Source: Chitinophaga sp. H8
Lineage (GTDB): Bacteria > Bacteroidota > Bacteroidia > Chitinophagales > Chitinophagaceae
Assembly: GCF_040567655.1 (NCBI RefSeq)
Contig: NZ_JBEXAC010000004.1
Span: forward strand, 62,001-126,000
Direction: 5' to 3'
DNA: 64,000 nucleotides
The notes under the pieces are model-generated. The model did no database searches, had not been told where the DNA came from, and was given only the letters and a program-made list of their open reading frames with translations. This document shows positions 25,831 to 35,250 of the stretch, piece after piece. A program made the position numbers and the translations under genes. The stretch's first letter is position 1, and every line of letters begins with the position of its first letter.

Positions 25831-26562
25831 ATGCAACATTCATCAAACAAAACAATTGTACTGGAAGCTTATAAATATTTAATCGGACAGCAACGTACCG
25901 ACCTCATTGACACCTACGTAAGTGATCACTATATACAGCATAACCCTGGTTTAAAAGACGGTAAAGCAGGATTGCGGGAAGCGCTGACCTATTTAAAACA
26001 GTTGCCGCAACCCGCAGCTCAACAGTCTCCGGTAATAAGAGCCCTGGCAGCAGATGATATGGTATTCCTTCATCTGGATTTAACTTTTGGAAACAAAAAA
26101 CTGGTAGTAGCCGAGCTATACCGTACAGAACAGGGAAAGCTGACCGAACACTGGGACGCCATACAGGAACAGCCGGCAACAACTGACACAGCTGTTACGA
26201 TGACCAACGGCAGCACCGTGATAGAAGACCTTTCGCTTACCGCAAGTAACAAAGCTATCATAACCGCATTCTTTCAACGGCTTTGCCATCTGCCAGATCC
26301 CATCACCATAGCCAGCCACCTAAGCCCCACATGCATCATCCATGATCCCGAAATACCAGCCATTGCCGGGCGCACTGCATTAAAAATGCACCGTATACTG
26401 GCAGAAGGGAATTTTGTAGTGGTACAATCCGAAGGAAAAAAGGCAGGTACCCCCTCCGTTTTTTATGACATTTACCGGTTAAAAAACGGAGTAATAGCAG
26501 AATATTGGTGCGTATCGCAGGCCATCCTGGCAACGATGCCACACACGAATGGAATGATTTAA
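25831..26562 (+). CDS. Protein with two SnoaL-like (NTF2-fold) domains
   Basis: From the ATG at 25831 the product is 243 residues; earlier in-frame starts at 25786 and 25732 exist, and upstream sequence in the same frame does not look like protein of this family. Two similar domains follow each other: one with VLEAYKYLIGQQRTDLIDTY and YIQHNPGLKDGKAGLREAL, the other with AIITAFFQRL, CIIHDPEIPAIAG and the closing YDIRLKNGVIAEYW-type strand. 'HnP...dG...l' is typical of SnoaL-like proteins. No catalytic role is assignable. An acidic protein and a DACNV-type protein follow on the same strand. Confidence 0.7.
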   Translation: MQHSSNKTIVLEAYKYLIGQQRTDLIDTYVSDHYIQHNPGLKDGKAGLREALTYLKQLPQPAAQQSPVIRALAADDMVFLHLDLTFGNKKLVVAELYRTEQGKLTEHWDAIQEQPATTDTAVTMTNGSTVIEDLSLTASNKAIITAFFQRLCHLPDPITIASHLSPTCIIHDPEIPAIAGRTALKMHRILAEGNFVVVQSEGKKAGTPSVFYDIYRLKNGVIAEYWCVSQAILATMPHTNGMI

Positions 26563-26579
26563 ATAAATAACTTTACAAT

Positions 26580-26882
26580 ATGGACATACTCTTTGATGAA
26601 CAGACCCTTTCTGTAAAATACGATGAAGATATTGATAACACCCTTAACTGGGACGATGTAACCCGGATTACAGGTTATAAAGTATTTTCTTATCCCGGAG
26701 AAGTCACCTTCCTCGTATTTGACAACGAATTTGGCGAAAACCTGGAAGTATCGGATGAAATGAGCGGATGGCTGGAACTTATGGGTGGTCTGCCGGACAT
26801 CTTCCCTTTACCGGCCGACTGGCAGGAATTATTGTACGACTGCGAGCCCGGCGAGGAAGATGTAACCCTCTTCACCCGGTAA
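26580..26882 (+). CDS. Acidic small protein of unknown function
   Basis: A 100-residue very acidic cytoplasmic protein (roughly a quarter Asp/Glu), with LNWDDVTRITGYKVFSYPG, then strands and LMGGLPDIFPLPADWQELLY. The shape recalls small immunity-type or PH-like proteins that follow toxin genes, but no toxin is adjacent. It sits 17 bases after the SnoaL-type gene and 69 bases before the DACNV-type gene, so it probably shares their transcript. No family assigned with certainty. Confidence 0.6.
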   Translation: MDILFDEQTLSVKYDEDIDNTLNWDDVTRITGYKVFSYPGEVTFLVFDNEFGENLEVSDEMSGWLELMGGLPDIFPLPADWQELLYDCEPGEEDVTLFTR

Positions 26883-26951
26883 ACAGGTATTACAGCAAGG
26901 ACAGCATCATAAAGAGGTTCTTAAACGCGCTATTGGCATTAACAGTTTTGT

Positions 26952-28100
26952 ATGGAAGTAGTTCACGAATCATCTTACCAGGCTGCCAGTAAGGTGGCTG
27001 GCAGTATAGCAGCCCATTTTGTTAAACATCTTATTGCTGCCCAGGAAAATCAGGAAGAGGATCTGGCCATTGTGCCGGAACCCCGGCTGATTGAAAAAAT
27101 GATAGACATCGCTTTCTGGGCCAGCCTGCAAAGAGAAGAAGGACATGCACCACGTATTTCCCTCGCTTTTCTGATGCCGTCCCAGGCAGGCAAACCCCTG
27201 CTTTTCCAAAAGCGGCTCCCGCTGAATTCAAAAGTGCTGAGCAAACTGGCGCCAGGAGTGGAACGCCCCGGGGTACACGTAGGTGTATGGTGTGAAGGTG
27301 ACGAATTATATATCTGGGGCACCACTACCAAACTACCCAATTATTGTTTTGTGCTGGATGTATCTGAGCCAGGATTACTGGTCGTAAAACACCGCCGGAT
27401 AATAGGATTGGGAAAATTTACCAACGTGGCGGTACTCAAAGGCGACCAGGTAAAAGTAGTGGATGAAAACAGCGCCCTCCTGCCGGATAGCCCGGCTATG
27501 CTGACTTCCCTATTGGGGCTCGACTCTTCTCCGCTATGGAATGACCCGGTCAATGTATTGATCCAGATAGCTGTATCTATGCGGGCACATCAGCATGGAG
27601 GTATTTTGCTGGTAACACCCGCGGGAAATGATTGCTGGAAAGAGTCTATTGTACAGCCATTACAATATCCCGTATATCCTGCCTTTTCCGGCGTAGCCGA
27701 CCTCACCAGCCACGATTGCAGGAAGGTAACAGATATTCACTGGCAAACAGCATTAAAACGGGAAATCGATAATATTACCGGGCTCACTGCTGTAGATGGT
27801 GCTACCGTGATCAATGACAAACACGAGCTGCTCACCTTTGGGGCCAAGATAGCACGTGCCAGCAAATCTACCCCGGTAGACCAGGTACTGCTGATGGAGC
27901 CGGTGATAGGAGGTGGTCCGGTATTGGTACATCCATCAGGGATAGGAGGTACCCGTCATTTTTCAGCAGCACAGTTCATCCATGATCAAAAGAATGCACT
28001 GGCCCTGGTAGCTTCCCAGGATGGCTATTTTACCATCTTCTCCTGGTCGCCTCATCATCAGCTGGTACAAGGGCATCGGATAGATATCCTGCTGATATAA
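26952..28100 (+). CDS. DACNV sensor plus diadenylate-cyclase-like domain protein
   Basis: A 382-residue soluble protein. The N-terminal two thirds fit the probable sensor domain called DACNV in Pfam (YQAASKVAGSIAAHFVKHL start, CVFLDV-type strands, IAVSMRAHQHGGILLVTP). The C-terminal part (about 265-382) resembles the DisA/DAC cyclase fold: TAVDGATVIN contains the DGA motif (282-284), and IGGTRHFSAAQF (about 331-342) takes the place of the RHR motif, with ALVASQDGYFTIFSW after it. DAC enzymes make cyclic di-AMP from ATP. RHR is changed to RHF here, so activity is uncertain. Convergent with the permease gene. Confidence 0.7.
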   Translation: MEVVHESSYQAASKVAGSIAAHFVKHLIAAQENQEEDLAIVPEPRLIEKMIDIAFWASLQREEGHAPRISLAFLMPSQAGKPLLFQKRLPLNSKVLSKLAPGVERPGVHVGVWCEGDELYIWGTTTKLPNYCFVLDVSEPGLLVVKHRRIIGLGKFTNVAVLKGDQVKVVDENSALLPDSPAMLTSLLGLDSSPLWNDPVNVLIQIAVSMRAHQHGGILLVTPAGNDCWKESIVQPLQYPVYPAFSGVADLTSHDCRKVTDIHWQTALKREIDNITGLTAVDGATVINDKHELLTFGAKIARASKSTPVDQVLLMEPVIGGGPVLVHPSGIGGTRHFSAAQFIHDQKNALALVASQDGYFTIFSWSPHHQLVQGHRIDILLI

Positions 28101-28119
28101 CCGCCTGCTGTAGTCTGGG

Positions 28120-30501
28120 CTATTCCGAACGCAGGCTCTTTACCGGATTGGCCAGCGCTGCCCTGGTGGCCTGATAGCTTACTGTTAATAAAGCGATGAG
28201 CAATACACCTCCTGCTACAATAGCAAAGATCCACCAGGTAATTTCAGTGTGATAAGCATACCGCTGCAGCCAGTCGTGCAAAAAGTACCAGGCAAACGGT
28301 ATCGCAATACAACAGGACAACAATACCAGCAGTACAAAATCTTTGGACAGCATCCGCCATAAGTTAAAGGCGGATGCTCCCAATACTTTTCTGATGCCAA
28401 TTTCCTTCGTCCGCTGTTCTGCAACAAAAGAAGCCAGTCCGAATAATCCCAGGCAACTGATCAGGATAGCCAGCGTGGCAAAAAAAGTAGACAGCTTCCC
28501 TATCCCTACTTCATAATTGAATTTTTTAGCATACTCTTCATCCGCAAAACTGTATTCAAAAGGAGCAGCAGGATTATATTGCTGGAAAATGGCGCTGATC
28601 TTTGTAAGCGCATCCCTGATATTAACATCCGGTTTGATACGGACATTGATAAAGTTGCCCCGCTCTTTCAGGATATAAAAAAAGGATTGAGGTATAGGTT
28701 CATAAGGAGAGGCCATAATCATATCCTTGATCACCCCTAATACCTTATAACCAACACCATCCCAGCGGATGATTTTACCAACCGGATTTTCCAGTTTCAT
28801 ATATTTTACTGCCGATTCATTGAGTACCACACCGGCAGAATCAGTCGCAAAATTCCTGGAAAAATCCCTGCCGTCAACGAATTGCCACCCTACTGTTTTC
28901 CCATGTTCAAAGGTGATGCCAATGGTAGCGAAAAAGGCTGGCTCACCAGGCATTTTCCCCTCCCATTCAAAACCACCATTGCTGGACCAGATATCCGTTA
29001 CGGGTCCCTGCGATTCGGACACTTCCCCTACCATCCCTGTTTCCAGCAAGGCAGTACGCGCCGCCTGGTAGTTGTTATAAATGTCCGGGGTAGTCATACG
29101 TACCGCTATTAAACCTTCCCTGGTATACCCTACAGGCCGGTTCTTTGCATATTGAATTTGTTTAAAAACGATAATGGTCCCTGTGATCAGCAATACCGAA
29201 ACAGAAAACTGTACCACTACCAATACTTTACGTGGCAAGGCCGCAAAACGACCTGCCCGGAAAGTTCCTTTTAACACTTTTACTGGCTGAAAAGCCGAGA
29301 GGTACAAAGCCGGATAACTTCCTGCAAGTAACCCGGTAAACAAACTGAATCCTATACCTGCCGTCCAGAACCAGGGGTTGCGCCATAATACCGAAATATC
29401 CTTATCTGCCACCTGATTAAACCAGGGCAGCAATAGTTGTACGATCACCAGAGATAACCAAAAAGAGAATAAAGAGACGAGGATTGATTCGCTCAAAAAC
29501 TGGCTGATTAATTGTCCGCGTACCGAGCCTACAGCTTTGCGTATCCCTACTTCCTTAGCTCTTTTTTCCGAACGGGCCGTGCTAAGGTTCATAAAATTAA
29601 TACATGCCAGGAGCAGCACAAAAAAACCAATGATGCCAAAAAGCCGCACATACTGGATTTGTCCCCCTACACTTACCCCGTTTTTAAATTCAGCATACAA
29701 ATGCCACCGGCTCATGGGATGTAGAAATATGGAAGTAGTGCCGCCGGGAGGAGATGGATTTTTCTTTTCCAGTATCTCCCCTATTTTCTGCGACACCTTA
29801 TCAAAATCTGCCTGCGGGGCAAGCTGTACAAAAACGGAAGTAACATTTACATCCCACCTATCCAGTGCAGCATGAATCCAATCCCAGGAAGTCGTATATA
29901 ATTTCCAGGGGGCAACAAAAGTCAGTTCGTTGAAGTAGGTATTTCGTGGCAAATCTTCATATACACCCGTTACTTTTACATTGAGCCGGTTATCCAGCTT
30001 CACTATCTTATTCAGCGGATCTGTGTCTCCAAAAAGAGATTTGGCCAGGGTAGCAGACAACATAATGGAAGACGGATCTTTTAGCCCATTCCGGGTGCCT
30101 TTTAACATTTTCAGGGTCAACATTTCCGGACCATCCTCCTCCATAAAACTACCCGACTGTGTAAACTTTTTTTCCTGGAAAGAGATCGTATTTGTGCCTG
30201 GAGAACTAGCGATAACTACATATTTAAAATCATCCGGGAACTTGTTGCGCAGTTCAGCCGCTACAGGGATTGGCAAGCCGGGAAAAGCCCCCGTTTCCCC
30301 CTTCATGGAAAAACGTTGCCATACCCTGGCAATACGGGGATAATTTTCATGGTATTTATTAAACGACAATTCGTCCCATATCCATAATCCTATCAGTATA
30401 GTAACGGCCATCCCTACAGACAGGCCGAAAATATTGATAAAAGAGATGCGCTTGTTTTTCAACAGGCCCCTGATGGCGATTTTTAAGTAGTTCCTGAACA
30501 T
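28120..30501 (-). CDS. ABC transporter permease, MacB/FtsX type
   Basis: About 793 residues from the ATG at 30501 (an in-frame ATG 33 bases upstream is less likely). The order is N-terminal membrane helix (FINIFGLSVGMAVTILIGLW), a large periplasmic MacB-PCD domain, an FtsX block with YVRLFGIIGFFVLLLACINF and the ARSEKRAKEVGIRKAVGS motif, a second helix and periplasmic domain, and a final FtsX block with EQRTKEIGIRKVLGAS. This double-FtsX permease type is common in Bacteroidetes and is often paired with an ATPase coded elsewhere; none is adjacent here. Role in lipoprotein or peptide export unknown. Confidence 0.9.
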   Translation of the reverse strand: MFRNYLKIAIRGLLKNKRISFINIFGLSVGMAVTILIGLWIWDELSFNKYHENYPRIARVWQRFSMKGETGAFPGLPIPVAAELRNKFPDDFKYVVIASSPGTNTISFQEKKFTQSGSFMEEDGPEMLTLKMLKGTRNGLKDPSSIMLSATLAKSLFGDTDPLNKIVKLDNRLNVKVTGVYEDLPRNTYFNELTFVAPWKLYTTSWDWIHAALDRWDVNVTSVFVQLAPQADFDKVSQKIGEILEKKNPSPPGGTTSIFLHPMSRWHLYAEFKNGVSVGGQIQYVRLFGIIGFFVLLLACINFMNLSTARSEKRAKEVGIRKAVGSVRGQLISQFLSESILVSLFSFWLSLVIVQLLLPWFNQVADKDISVLWRNPWFWTAGIGFSLFTGLLAGSYPALYLSAFQPVKVLKGTFRAGRFAALPRKVLVVVQFSVSVLLITGTIIVFKQIQYAKNRPVGYTREGLIAVRMTTPDIYNNYQAARTALLETGMVGEVSESQGPVTDIWSSNGGFEWEGKMPGEPAFFATIGITFEHGKTVGWQFVDGRDFSRNFATDSAGVVLNESAVKYMKLENPVGKIIRWDGVGYKVLGVIKDMIMASPYEPIPQSFFYILKERGNFINVRIKPDVNIRDALTKISAIFQQYNPAAPFEYSFADEEYAKKFNYEVGIGKLSTFFATLAILISCLGLFGLASFVAEQRTKEIGIRKVLGASAFNLWRMLSKDFVLLVLLSCCIAIPFAWYFLHDWLQRYAYHTEITWWIFAIVAGGVLLIALLTVSYQATRAALANPVKSLRSE

Positions 30502-30950
30502 AACAGTAATATTTTGTTCCTGGAAGCATTCCATTCACATGACTGATACAATAAGATTGCCACAATCCTTCCGCAGCCACCAGCAGGCACTTTCCTATTT
30601 TTCTCTTTACAAAAATGTTCATATATGGACAGAAAATGTCCGGAAATGGATATCCTGTCCTGAATGATTCCTGCCAGCAGGTATTACTATACTTATCTTG
30701 CCTTGACAATCCTGACAGTTACCAGTATACGGTGATTGAAAAGATAAAGCTACCCATTTATGATGAATAAAATTTTCTGCCTGCTTAAAACCCCGGGCCA
30801 TTGCTAAATGAGCAGTCACGCATCATCATTTTCAGGTATTGGTAATCCAGGCATAATACCTGTTTTTGAATATTAGCTAATACCTTTGCAGCCTGATAAC
30901 CATGCTGCTCACTGCAGGGTAATATGTCAGGTGCATGTAATAATTAAATA
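30502..30950. other. Divergent intergenic region, no gene seen
   Basis: About 450 bases between the divergent permease and Bcr genes. It holds a short inverted repeat GGACA (30627-30631) / TGTCC (30637-30641), possibly an operator, and a -7 box for the Bcr gene. I see no supported coding region or RNA. Confidence 0.5.
30881..30888 (+). promoter_or_regulatory. Candidate -7 box of the Bcr gene
   Basis: TACCTTTG is an exact TAnnTTTG match 63 bases before the ATG at 30951. No TTTG at the expected -33 distance. Confidence 0.4.
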
Positions 30951-32177
30951 ATGACGAACAAGCGATATTTCTATCTGATACTGATACTGGGTACATTAAC
31001 TGCATTAGGTCCATTTTCCATTGATATGTATCTGCCTGGCTTCCCGGCCATCGCAAAAGAATTGCAAACTACCGTTGCCGGTGTAGGGCTTTCCTTATCC
31101 AGCTTTTTTATTGGCATTTCGGCAGGACAGCTGTTGTATGGTCCGTTATTAGATCGTTTCGGCCGTAAGAAACCATTATATATTGGGCTAACACTTTATA
31201 TCCTGGCATCGCTGGGGTGTATGACAGTACATACTATTGACGCACTTGTTGCGCTACGTTTTGTACAAGCCATTGGGAGTTGTGCTGCAGCAGTAGCTTC
31301 TATTGCCATGGTACGCGACCTGTTTCCTGTAAAAGATAATGCCAAGGTATTTTCCCTGCTGATGCTGGTAGTAGGTGTTTCACCTATGATAGCTCCTACT
31401 GTGGGTGGCTATGTAACAGCCGCATTAGGATGGCAGGCCATATTCCTGATCCTGGCCATTATGGGCGCCCTCATTCTTTGTGCCGTTATTTTCTGGTTGC
31501 CCGAAAGTTATCAGCCCGATCCAACTTTTTCTTTAAAGCCAAAACCGATTATTAACAACTTCCTTTCAGTGATCCGGGAGCCACAGTTTTATACCTATGT
31601 ATTTACCGGCGCTATTGCCTTCTCCGGATTGTTTGCTTACGTTTCCGGCTCTCCACTGGTATTTATGGATATTTTCCAGGTAAGTGAAAAAACGTATGGA
31701 TGGATATTTGCCTTCCTGTCTGTAGGATTTATTGGGTCCAGCCAGGTAAACAGTCTTTTACTGCGGAAATATAAAAGTGAGCAAATTGTATTAATAGCAT
31801 TGATCTGCCAGGCGCTGACAGGAATTGTTTTCCTACTGGGTATGATAAATGGGTTATTGGGGCTGGGAGGTACCATTGCCCTATTGTTTGTTTTCCTGTG
31901 TTGTCTGGGCTTTGCGAATCCTAATGCTGCAGCACTTTCGCTGGCCCCCTTTTCAAAGCAGGCAGGCAGTGCCTCTTCTTTGATGGGCGCCTTGCAAATG
32001 GGACTGGGGGCATTGGCCTCTGTGGGCGTGAGTCTGTTTAATGCCAAATCTGCCGTACCGATGGTAGCCATTATGGCCGGATCGGCTACACTGGCATTAG
32101 TAGTATTGATAACAGGACGTCGCACCATTACTGCACCGGTAACAGCATCAGAAAAAAGTGCCGGTGTGATTCACTAA
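30951..32177 (+). CDS. bcr: Bcr/CflA family multidrug efflux MFS transporter
   Basis: A 408-residue MFS transporter with 12 predicted helices. The start FLYLILILGTLTALGPFSID-type helix with IDMYLPGFP, then the motif A equivalent GPLLDRFGRKKPLYIG, is characteristic of the Bcr/CflA drug-efflux subfamily (bicyclomycin, chloramphenicol and others). It also has FVQAIGSCAAAVASIAMVRD, the Bcr-type motif C region. The substrate here is unknown. It is divergent from the permease and its stop overlaps the end of the MBL gene by four bases on the opposite strand. Confidence 0.9.
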   Translation: MTNKRYFYLILILGTLTALGPFSIDMYLPGFPAIAKELQTTVAGVGLSLSSFFIGISAGQLLYGPLLDRFGRKKPLYIGLTLYILASLGCMTVHTIDALVALRFVQAIGSCAAAVASIAMVRDLFPVKDNAKVFSLLMLVVGVSPMIAPTVGGYVTAALGWQAIFLILAIMGALILCAVIFWLPESYQPDPTFSLKPKPIINNFLSVIREPQFYTYVFTGAIAFSGLFAYVSGSPLVFMDIFQVSEKTYGWIFAFLSVGFIGSSQVNSLLLRKYKSEQIVLIALICQALTGIVFLLGMINGLLGLGGTIALLFVFLCCLGFANPNAAALSLAPFSKQAGSASSLMGALQMGLGALASVGVSLFNAKSAVPMVAIMAGSATLALVVLITGRRTITAPVTASEKSAGVIH

Positions 32178-32941
32178 ATACTGATCTGATATACTGCTGT
32201 TTCCTGCATACGTGAGGCTACTACAATCTTTATCCCATTAGCATGCTGGTCAAATAGTTCCTGTACCAGTGACGGATTGTTATTGTCCTGCGAAAGATGT
32301 GACAACAGTAAATGGCTCATAAAAGCAGGCCGGTGTGTTTTAAAAAGTTCTAATGCCTGTGTATTAGACAAGTGCCCTTTACCACCACGGATACGATTCT
32401 TTAAATAATAGGGATACCTGCCTTGCTCCAACATTACTTCATCGTAGTTGGCTTCCAGGAAAGCGGCATGGCATTGCTGGAAATGACGGATCACATGTTC
32501 GCAGGAGATCCCGATATCTGTAAAAACACCAATATTAATTGTATTACCAGTAATAATAAAGCTATGGGGTTCTGCAGCATCATGCTCTTTGGGAAAAGCT
32601 GTCACCGCAAGGCCTCCGATGTACACCGGTTCATAAGCCCGAAAGGCAGTTACCAGATGCTCGTGCAAAATAAGCCCCCCATGCAATAGTGTGCCGGCAG
32701 TAATGTATACCGGCAGCTGATACTTCTTCGCCAATACGGCAACACCCCGGATATGATCCGAATGCTCATGAGATATAAAAATAGCCTTTACCTGTTGCAT
32801 GGATAATCCGAGCCGCCTCATGCGTTTCTCTGTTTCACGGCAGGAAATACCTGCGTCGATCAACACAGCTTCCTGGTCATTCCCAATATAATAACAGTTG
32901 CCGTTGCTCCCTGAATTTAATGATGCGATAAATAATGACAT
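32174..32941 (-). CDS. MBL-fold metal-dependent hydrolase (YycJ/WalJ-like)
   Basis: About 255 residues from the ATG at 32941; upstream in-frame sequence to 33034 is less likely to be translated. The opening FIASLNSGSNGNCYYIGN and the metal site HEHSDH (His58, His60, Asp62, His63) are typical of the YycJ/WalJ branch of the metallo-beta-lactamase fold, which includes exonuclease-like proteins linked to cell-division stress. LLSHLSQDNN near the C terminus is the last part of the metal site. The exact substrate is unknown. Confidence 0.88.
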   Translation of the reverse strand: MSLFIASLNSGSNGNCYYIGNDQEAVLIDAGISCRETEKRMRRLGLSMQQVKAIFISHEHSDHIRGVAVLAKKYQLPVYITAGTLLHGGLILHEHLVTAFRAYEPVYIGGLAVTAFPKEHDAAEPHSFIITGNTINIGVFTDIGISCEHVIRHFQQCHAAFLEANYDEVMLEQGRYPYYLKNRIRGGKGHLSNTQALELFKTHRPAFMSHLLLSHLSQDNNNPSLVQELFDQHANGIKIVVASRMQETAVYQISI

Positions 32942-32972
32942 ATTATAATAAGCTCGTTTAACAAACGTTCGA

Positions 32973-32980
32973 CAAAGATA
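32973..32980 (-). promoter_or_regulatory. Candidate -7 box of the MBL gene
   Basis: Minus-strand TATCTTTG, exact TAnnTTTG, about 32 bases before the ATG at 32941. A TTTG lies 24 bases further upstream, a little far. Inverted repeat CGTTT-N3-AAACG (32955-32967) lies inside the leader. Confidence 0.5.
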
Positions 32981-33096
32981 ACTGAAAATACAGACCCCTG
33001 TTTTCAAACTATTACGATTCGTTGCTATTTGCATTTTAACATTTCTTAAAGGTTACCTTTTCATGCCGCCTTGTATAAAGCATAAATCTCGTTACT

Positions 33097-33987
33097 ATGC
33101 GCAGTTCCTTATTCTATTGGGTAATCCCCATACTGACGCTGTGTGCCTGTCAACAGCAAACCAGCAAAGAAATGTCTGCCTACACCAACACCGCAGACAC
33201 CACTAATTTTTCTGCAGACATTGCTAACCTCACCTCTCCTTCCAGGAAAAGGATGCGGACTGCTGATGTACGATGCCGCGTAAACAACGTTTTTGCTGCC
33301 ACCTCCCGCATGGAACAGATTGTTAACTCACTGGACGGCATCGTAGTAGAAAGCACCTTGCAAAATGTATCCCGGCAAAGTCATGAATTTCCCTACACAG
33401 CAGACTCCATCAAACGTGTACAGCTTTACACTCCTACGGCCAATCTGACATTAAAAGTGCCCGTAGCACAGCTGGACTCTGTGGTACACACACTCACAGA
33501 TATGGCCAGCTATATTGATCATCGTGTGCTGAAAGAAAAAGATGCAACATTAAATTATCTGGCAAATGCACTGAGAAATCAACAGGCTGCTGCAAATAAT
33601 AACCAGGTAAGCCCTGATAAAAAAACATCCTCATTAGATGTTGCCAGATATAAAGACCAGCAGAAGGATAATGTGATTGACAGAAAAATAGCCAACCTCG
33701 ACATACAGGATCATGTAGCTTATGCCACCTTTACCGTACAACTCTTCCAGCCCGAACTGGCCGACATACAGGTAATGGCCAATCCAAGACAGATGATCCG
33801 TGCCGGTTTTGGTACGGAGATCTTAACTGCCCTACGTAGCGGTACAGAGTTGCTGAGAGCGCTCATCATTTTCTTTCTCCAACTCTGGCCATTATGGCTG
33901 ATCCTGCTATTGGGATGGATCGGTTACAAAAAAATAATCAAACAATTGTACTTCCAGAACGGTTTTAATAAAAGTGATAAAGGATAA
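33097..33987 (+). CDS. DUF4349 domain lipoprotein
   Basis: A 296-residue lipoprotein with signal peptide and lipobox-like LCAC (Cys18). The DUF4349 fold is recognisable: RRMRTADVRCRV-type opening, then VNSLDGIVVEST, LTLKVPVAQLDSVVHTLTDM and YIDHRVLKEKDAT, a region similar to anti-sigma or MucB-like coiled-coil proteins. Near the C terminus a hydrophobic segment (about 250-275, LLRALIIFFLQLWPLWLILLLGW) would span the membrane. The role is unknown. It is followed 66 bases later by a phosphatase gene on the same strand. Confidence 0.85.
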   Translation: MRSSLFYWVIPILTLCACQQQTSKEMSAYTNTADTTNFSADIANLTSPSRKRMRTADVRCRVNNVFAATSRMEQIVNSLDGIVVESTLQNVSRQSHEFPYTADSIKRVQLYTPTANLTLKVPVAQLDSVVHTLTDMASYIDHRVLKEKDATLNYLANALRNQQAAANNNQVSPDKKTSSLDVARYKDQQKDNVIDRKIANLDIQDHVAYATFTVQLFQPELADIQVMANPRQMIRAGFGTEILTALRSGTELLRALIIFFLQLWPLWLILLLGWIGYKKIIKQLYFQNGFNKSDKG

Positions 33988-34053
33988 GCGGCTGACTGTT
34001 ACAGGCGAAAAAGTTATACCTTATGGTATCTTCCTGCAGTTAAAACAGCTCAT

Positions 34054-34785
34054 ATGGGAAAGACATTTGCGATTGGAGATATACACGGTGCATTAAAAGC
34101 ACTGAAACAAATAATAACAGCCATTGATCCGCAAAAGAATGACCGGTTAATCTTTCTGGGAGATTATGTAGATGGCTGGTCTGAATCGGCACAGGTGATT
34201 GAATATCTGATGGAGCTTTCCCAAAACTTCCCATGTATTTTTATTAAAGGTAATCATGATGCCTGGTGCGAATCCTGGCTGAGTGGGATGCCCCCGGACA
34301 AAACCTGGTTGTTTAATGGAGGTGAATCTACTATCAGCAGCTATGCTAAAATCTCTGCTGCACGCAAAGATATGCATCTGGCCTTTTTCAATCACCTGTA
34401 TAACTACTATATAGATGATCAAAACAGGTTGTTTATCCATGCTGGTTTTTCTTCTATGCACGGCCCGGCATATGAACATTATCAGAGTAATTATTCCTGG
34501 GACAGAACCCTTTGGGAAATGGCGCTTACAATGGACAACAGGATAGAAAGGGATTCCGTGTTATTCCCTAAAAGGCTCCTATTGTTCAAGGAAATCTATA
34601 TTGGCCATACCCCCACCCTACGTTATGGGGTGGATGTGCCCATGCAGGCATGTAATGTGTGGAATATAGATACCGGGGCTGCATTTACGGGAAAGCTGTC
34701 GGCACTGAATATTGATACCAGGGAAGTATTTCAAAGCGATCCGGTACCATCACTCTATCCTGGTGAAAAAGGAAGAAATAAATAA
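34054..34785 (+). CDS. Calcineurin-like metallophosphoesterase (Ser/Thr or Ap4A-type)
   Basis: A 243-residue cytoplasmic phosphoesterase with the full metal motifs: GDIHG at 8-12, GDYVDG at 36-41, GNHD at 66-69, plus HAGFS near 128 and IGHTP near 189. This is the PPP-like bacterial layout shared by Ser/Thr phosphatases (PrpA/PrpB type) and symmetrical diadenosine tetraphosphatase; sequence alone cannot separate them. It starts 66 bases after the DUF4349 gene and converges with a VOC gene with a 10-base gap. Confidence 0.88.
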   Translation: MGKTFAIGDIHGALKALKQIITAIDPQKNDRLIFLGDYVDGWSESAQVIEYLMELSQNFPCIFIKGNHDAWCESWLSGMPPDKTWLFNGGESTISSYAKISAARKDMHLAFFNHLYNYYIDDQNRLFIHAGFSSMHGPAYEHYQSNYSWDRTLWEMALTMDNRIERDSVLFPKRLLLFKEIYIGHTPTLRYGVDVPMQACNVWNIDTGAAFTGKLSALNIDTREVFQSDPVPSLYPGEKGRNK

Positions 34786-34795
34786 ACCAGGAATA

Positions 34796-35161
34796 TTACC
34801 ATTGCACGATGATCACGCATACGTCTGATTCGTCACGCAGGGCAAACTCTTTACTTCCCCAGGGGCGGGAAGCCACCTTATTGGAATTAGGATGCAGCAG
34901 CTCAGGAGCATTCTTGTTTACCTGCTGATATACCGCATCAATATCATCCGTTTCAATTCTTATTTCCGGACGGTCTTTTATGGCAAAATCATGATCCTGT
35001 ACCAGGTGAATTTTCAGCGCATCTTTTTTAATGATGCAAAAAGGGCGCTCTGATTTCAGCTCATCATAAACGATATCAAATCCAAGACAGCTGACAAAGA
35101 GTTTCAGTCCGGTGTTAATATCGGAATAGAAAATATTTGGTACTAAAGTATTGAATTTCAT
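34796..35161 (-). CDS. VOC/glyoxalase superfamily protein
   Basis: A 121-residue single-domain VOC protein. The pattern FNTLVPNIFYSDINTGLKLFVSCLGFD at the start, AIKDRPEIRIETDDIDAVYQQV in the middle and a WGSKEFALRDESDVCVIIV ending are typical of bleomycin-resistance-like glyoxalase-fold proteins. Such proteins bind metal or drug molecules, but many have unknown roles. It is convergent with the phosphatase and divergent from the Crp/Fnr gene across about 100 bases. Confidence 0.82.
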   Translation of the reverse strand: MKFNTLVPNIFYSDINTGLKLFVSCLGFDIVYDELKSERPFCIIKKDALKIHLVQDHDFAIKDRPEIRIETDDIDAVYQQVNKNAPELLHPNSNKVASRPWGSKEFALRDESDVCVIIVQW

Positions 35162-35250
35162 ATGCGGGGGCTTTCCAATAAAATTAAGACTTTTTTGTTT
35201 TATGCCGCTTCCTTCCGGGTTTGCCTTGTCCGGTAATTCCGCTATTTATG

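Noticed and set aside
26580..26882. Calling the acidic protein an immunity protein
   Set aside because: No adjacent toxin gene; resemblance is only in size and acidity.
30619..30819. Short minus-strand open frame of 66 residues
   Set aside because: No family, no start signal, lies inside the divergent promoter region.
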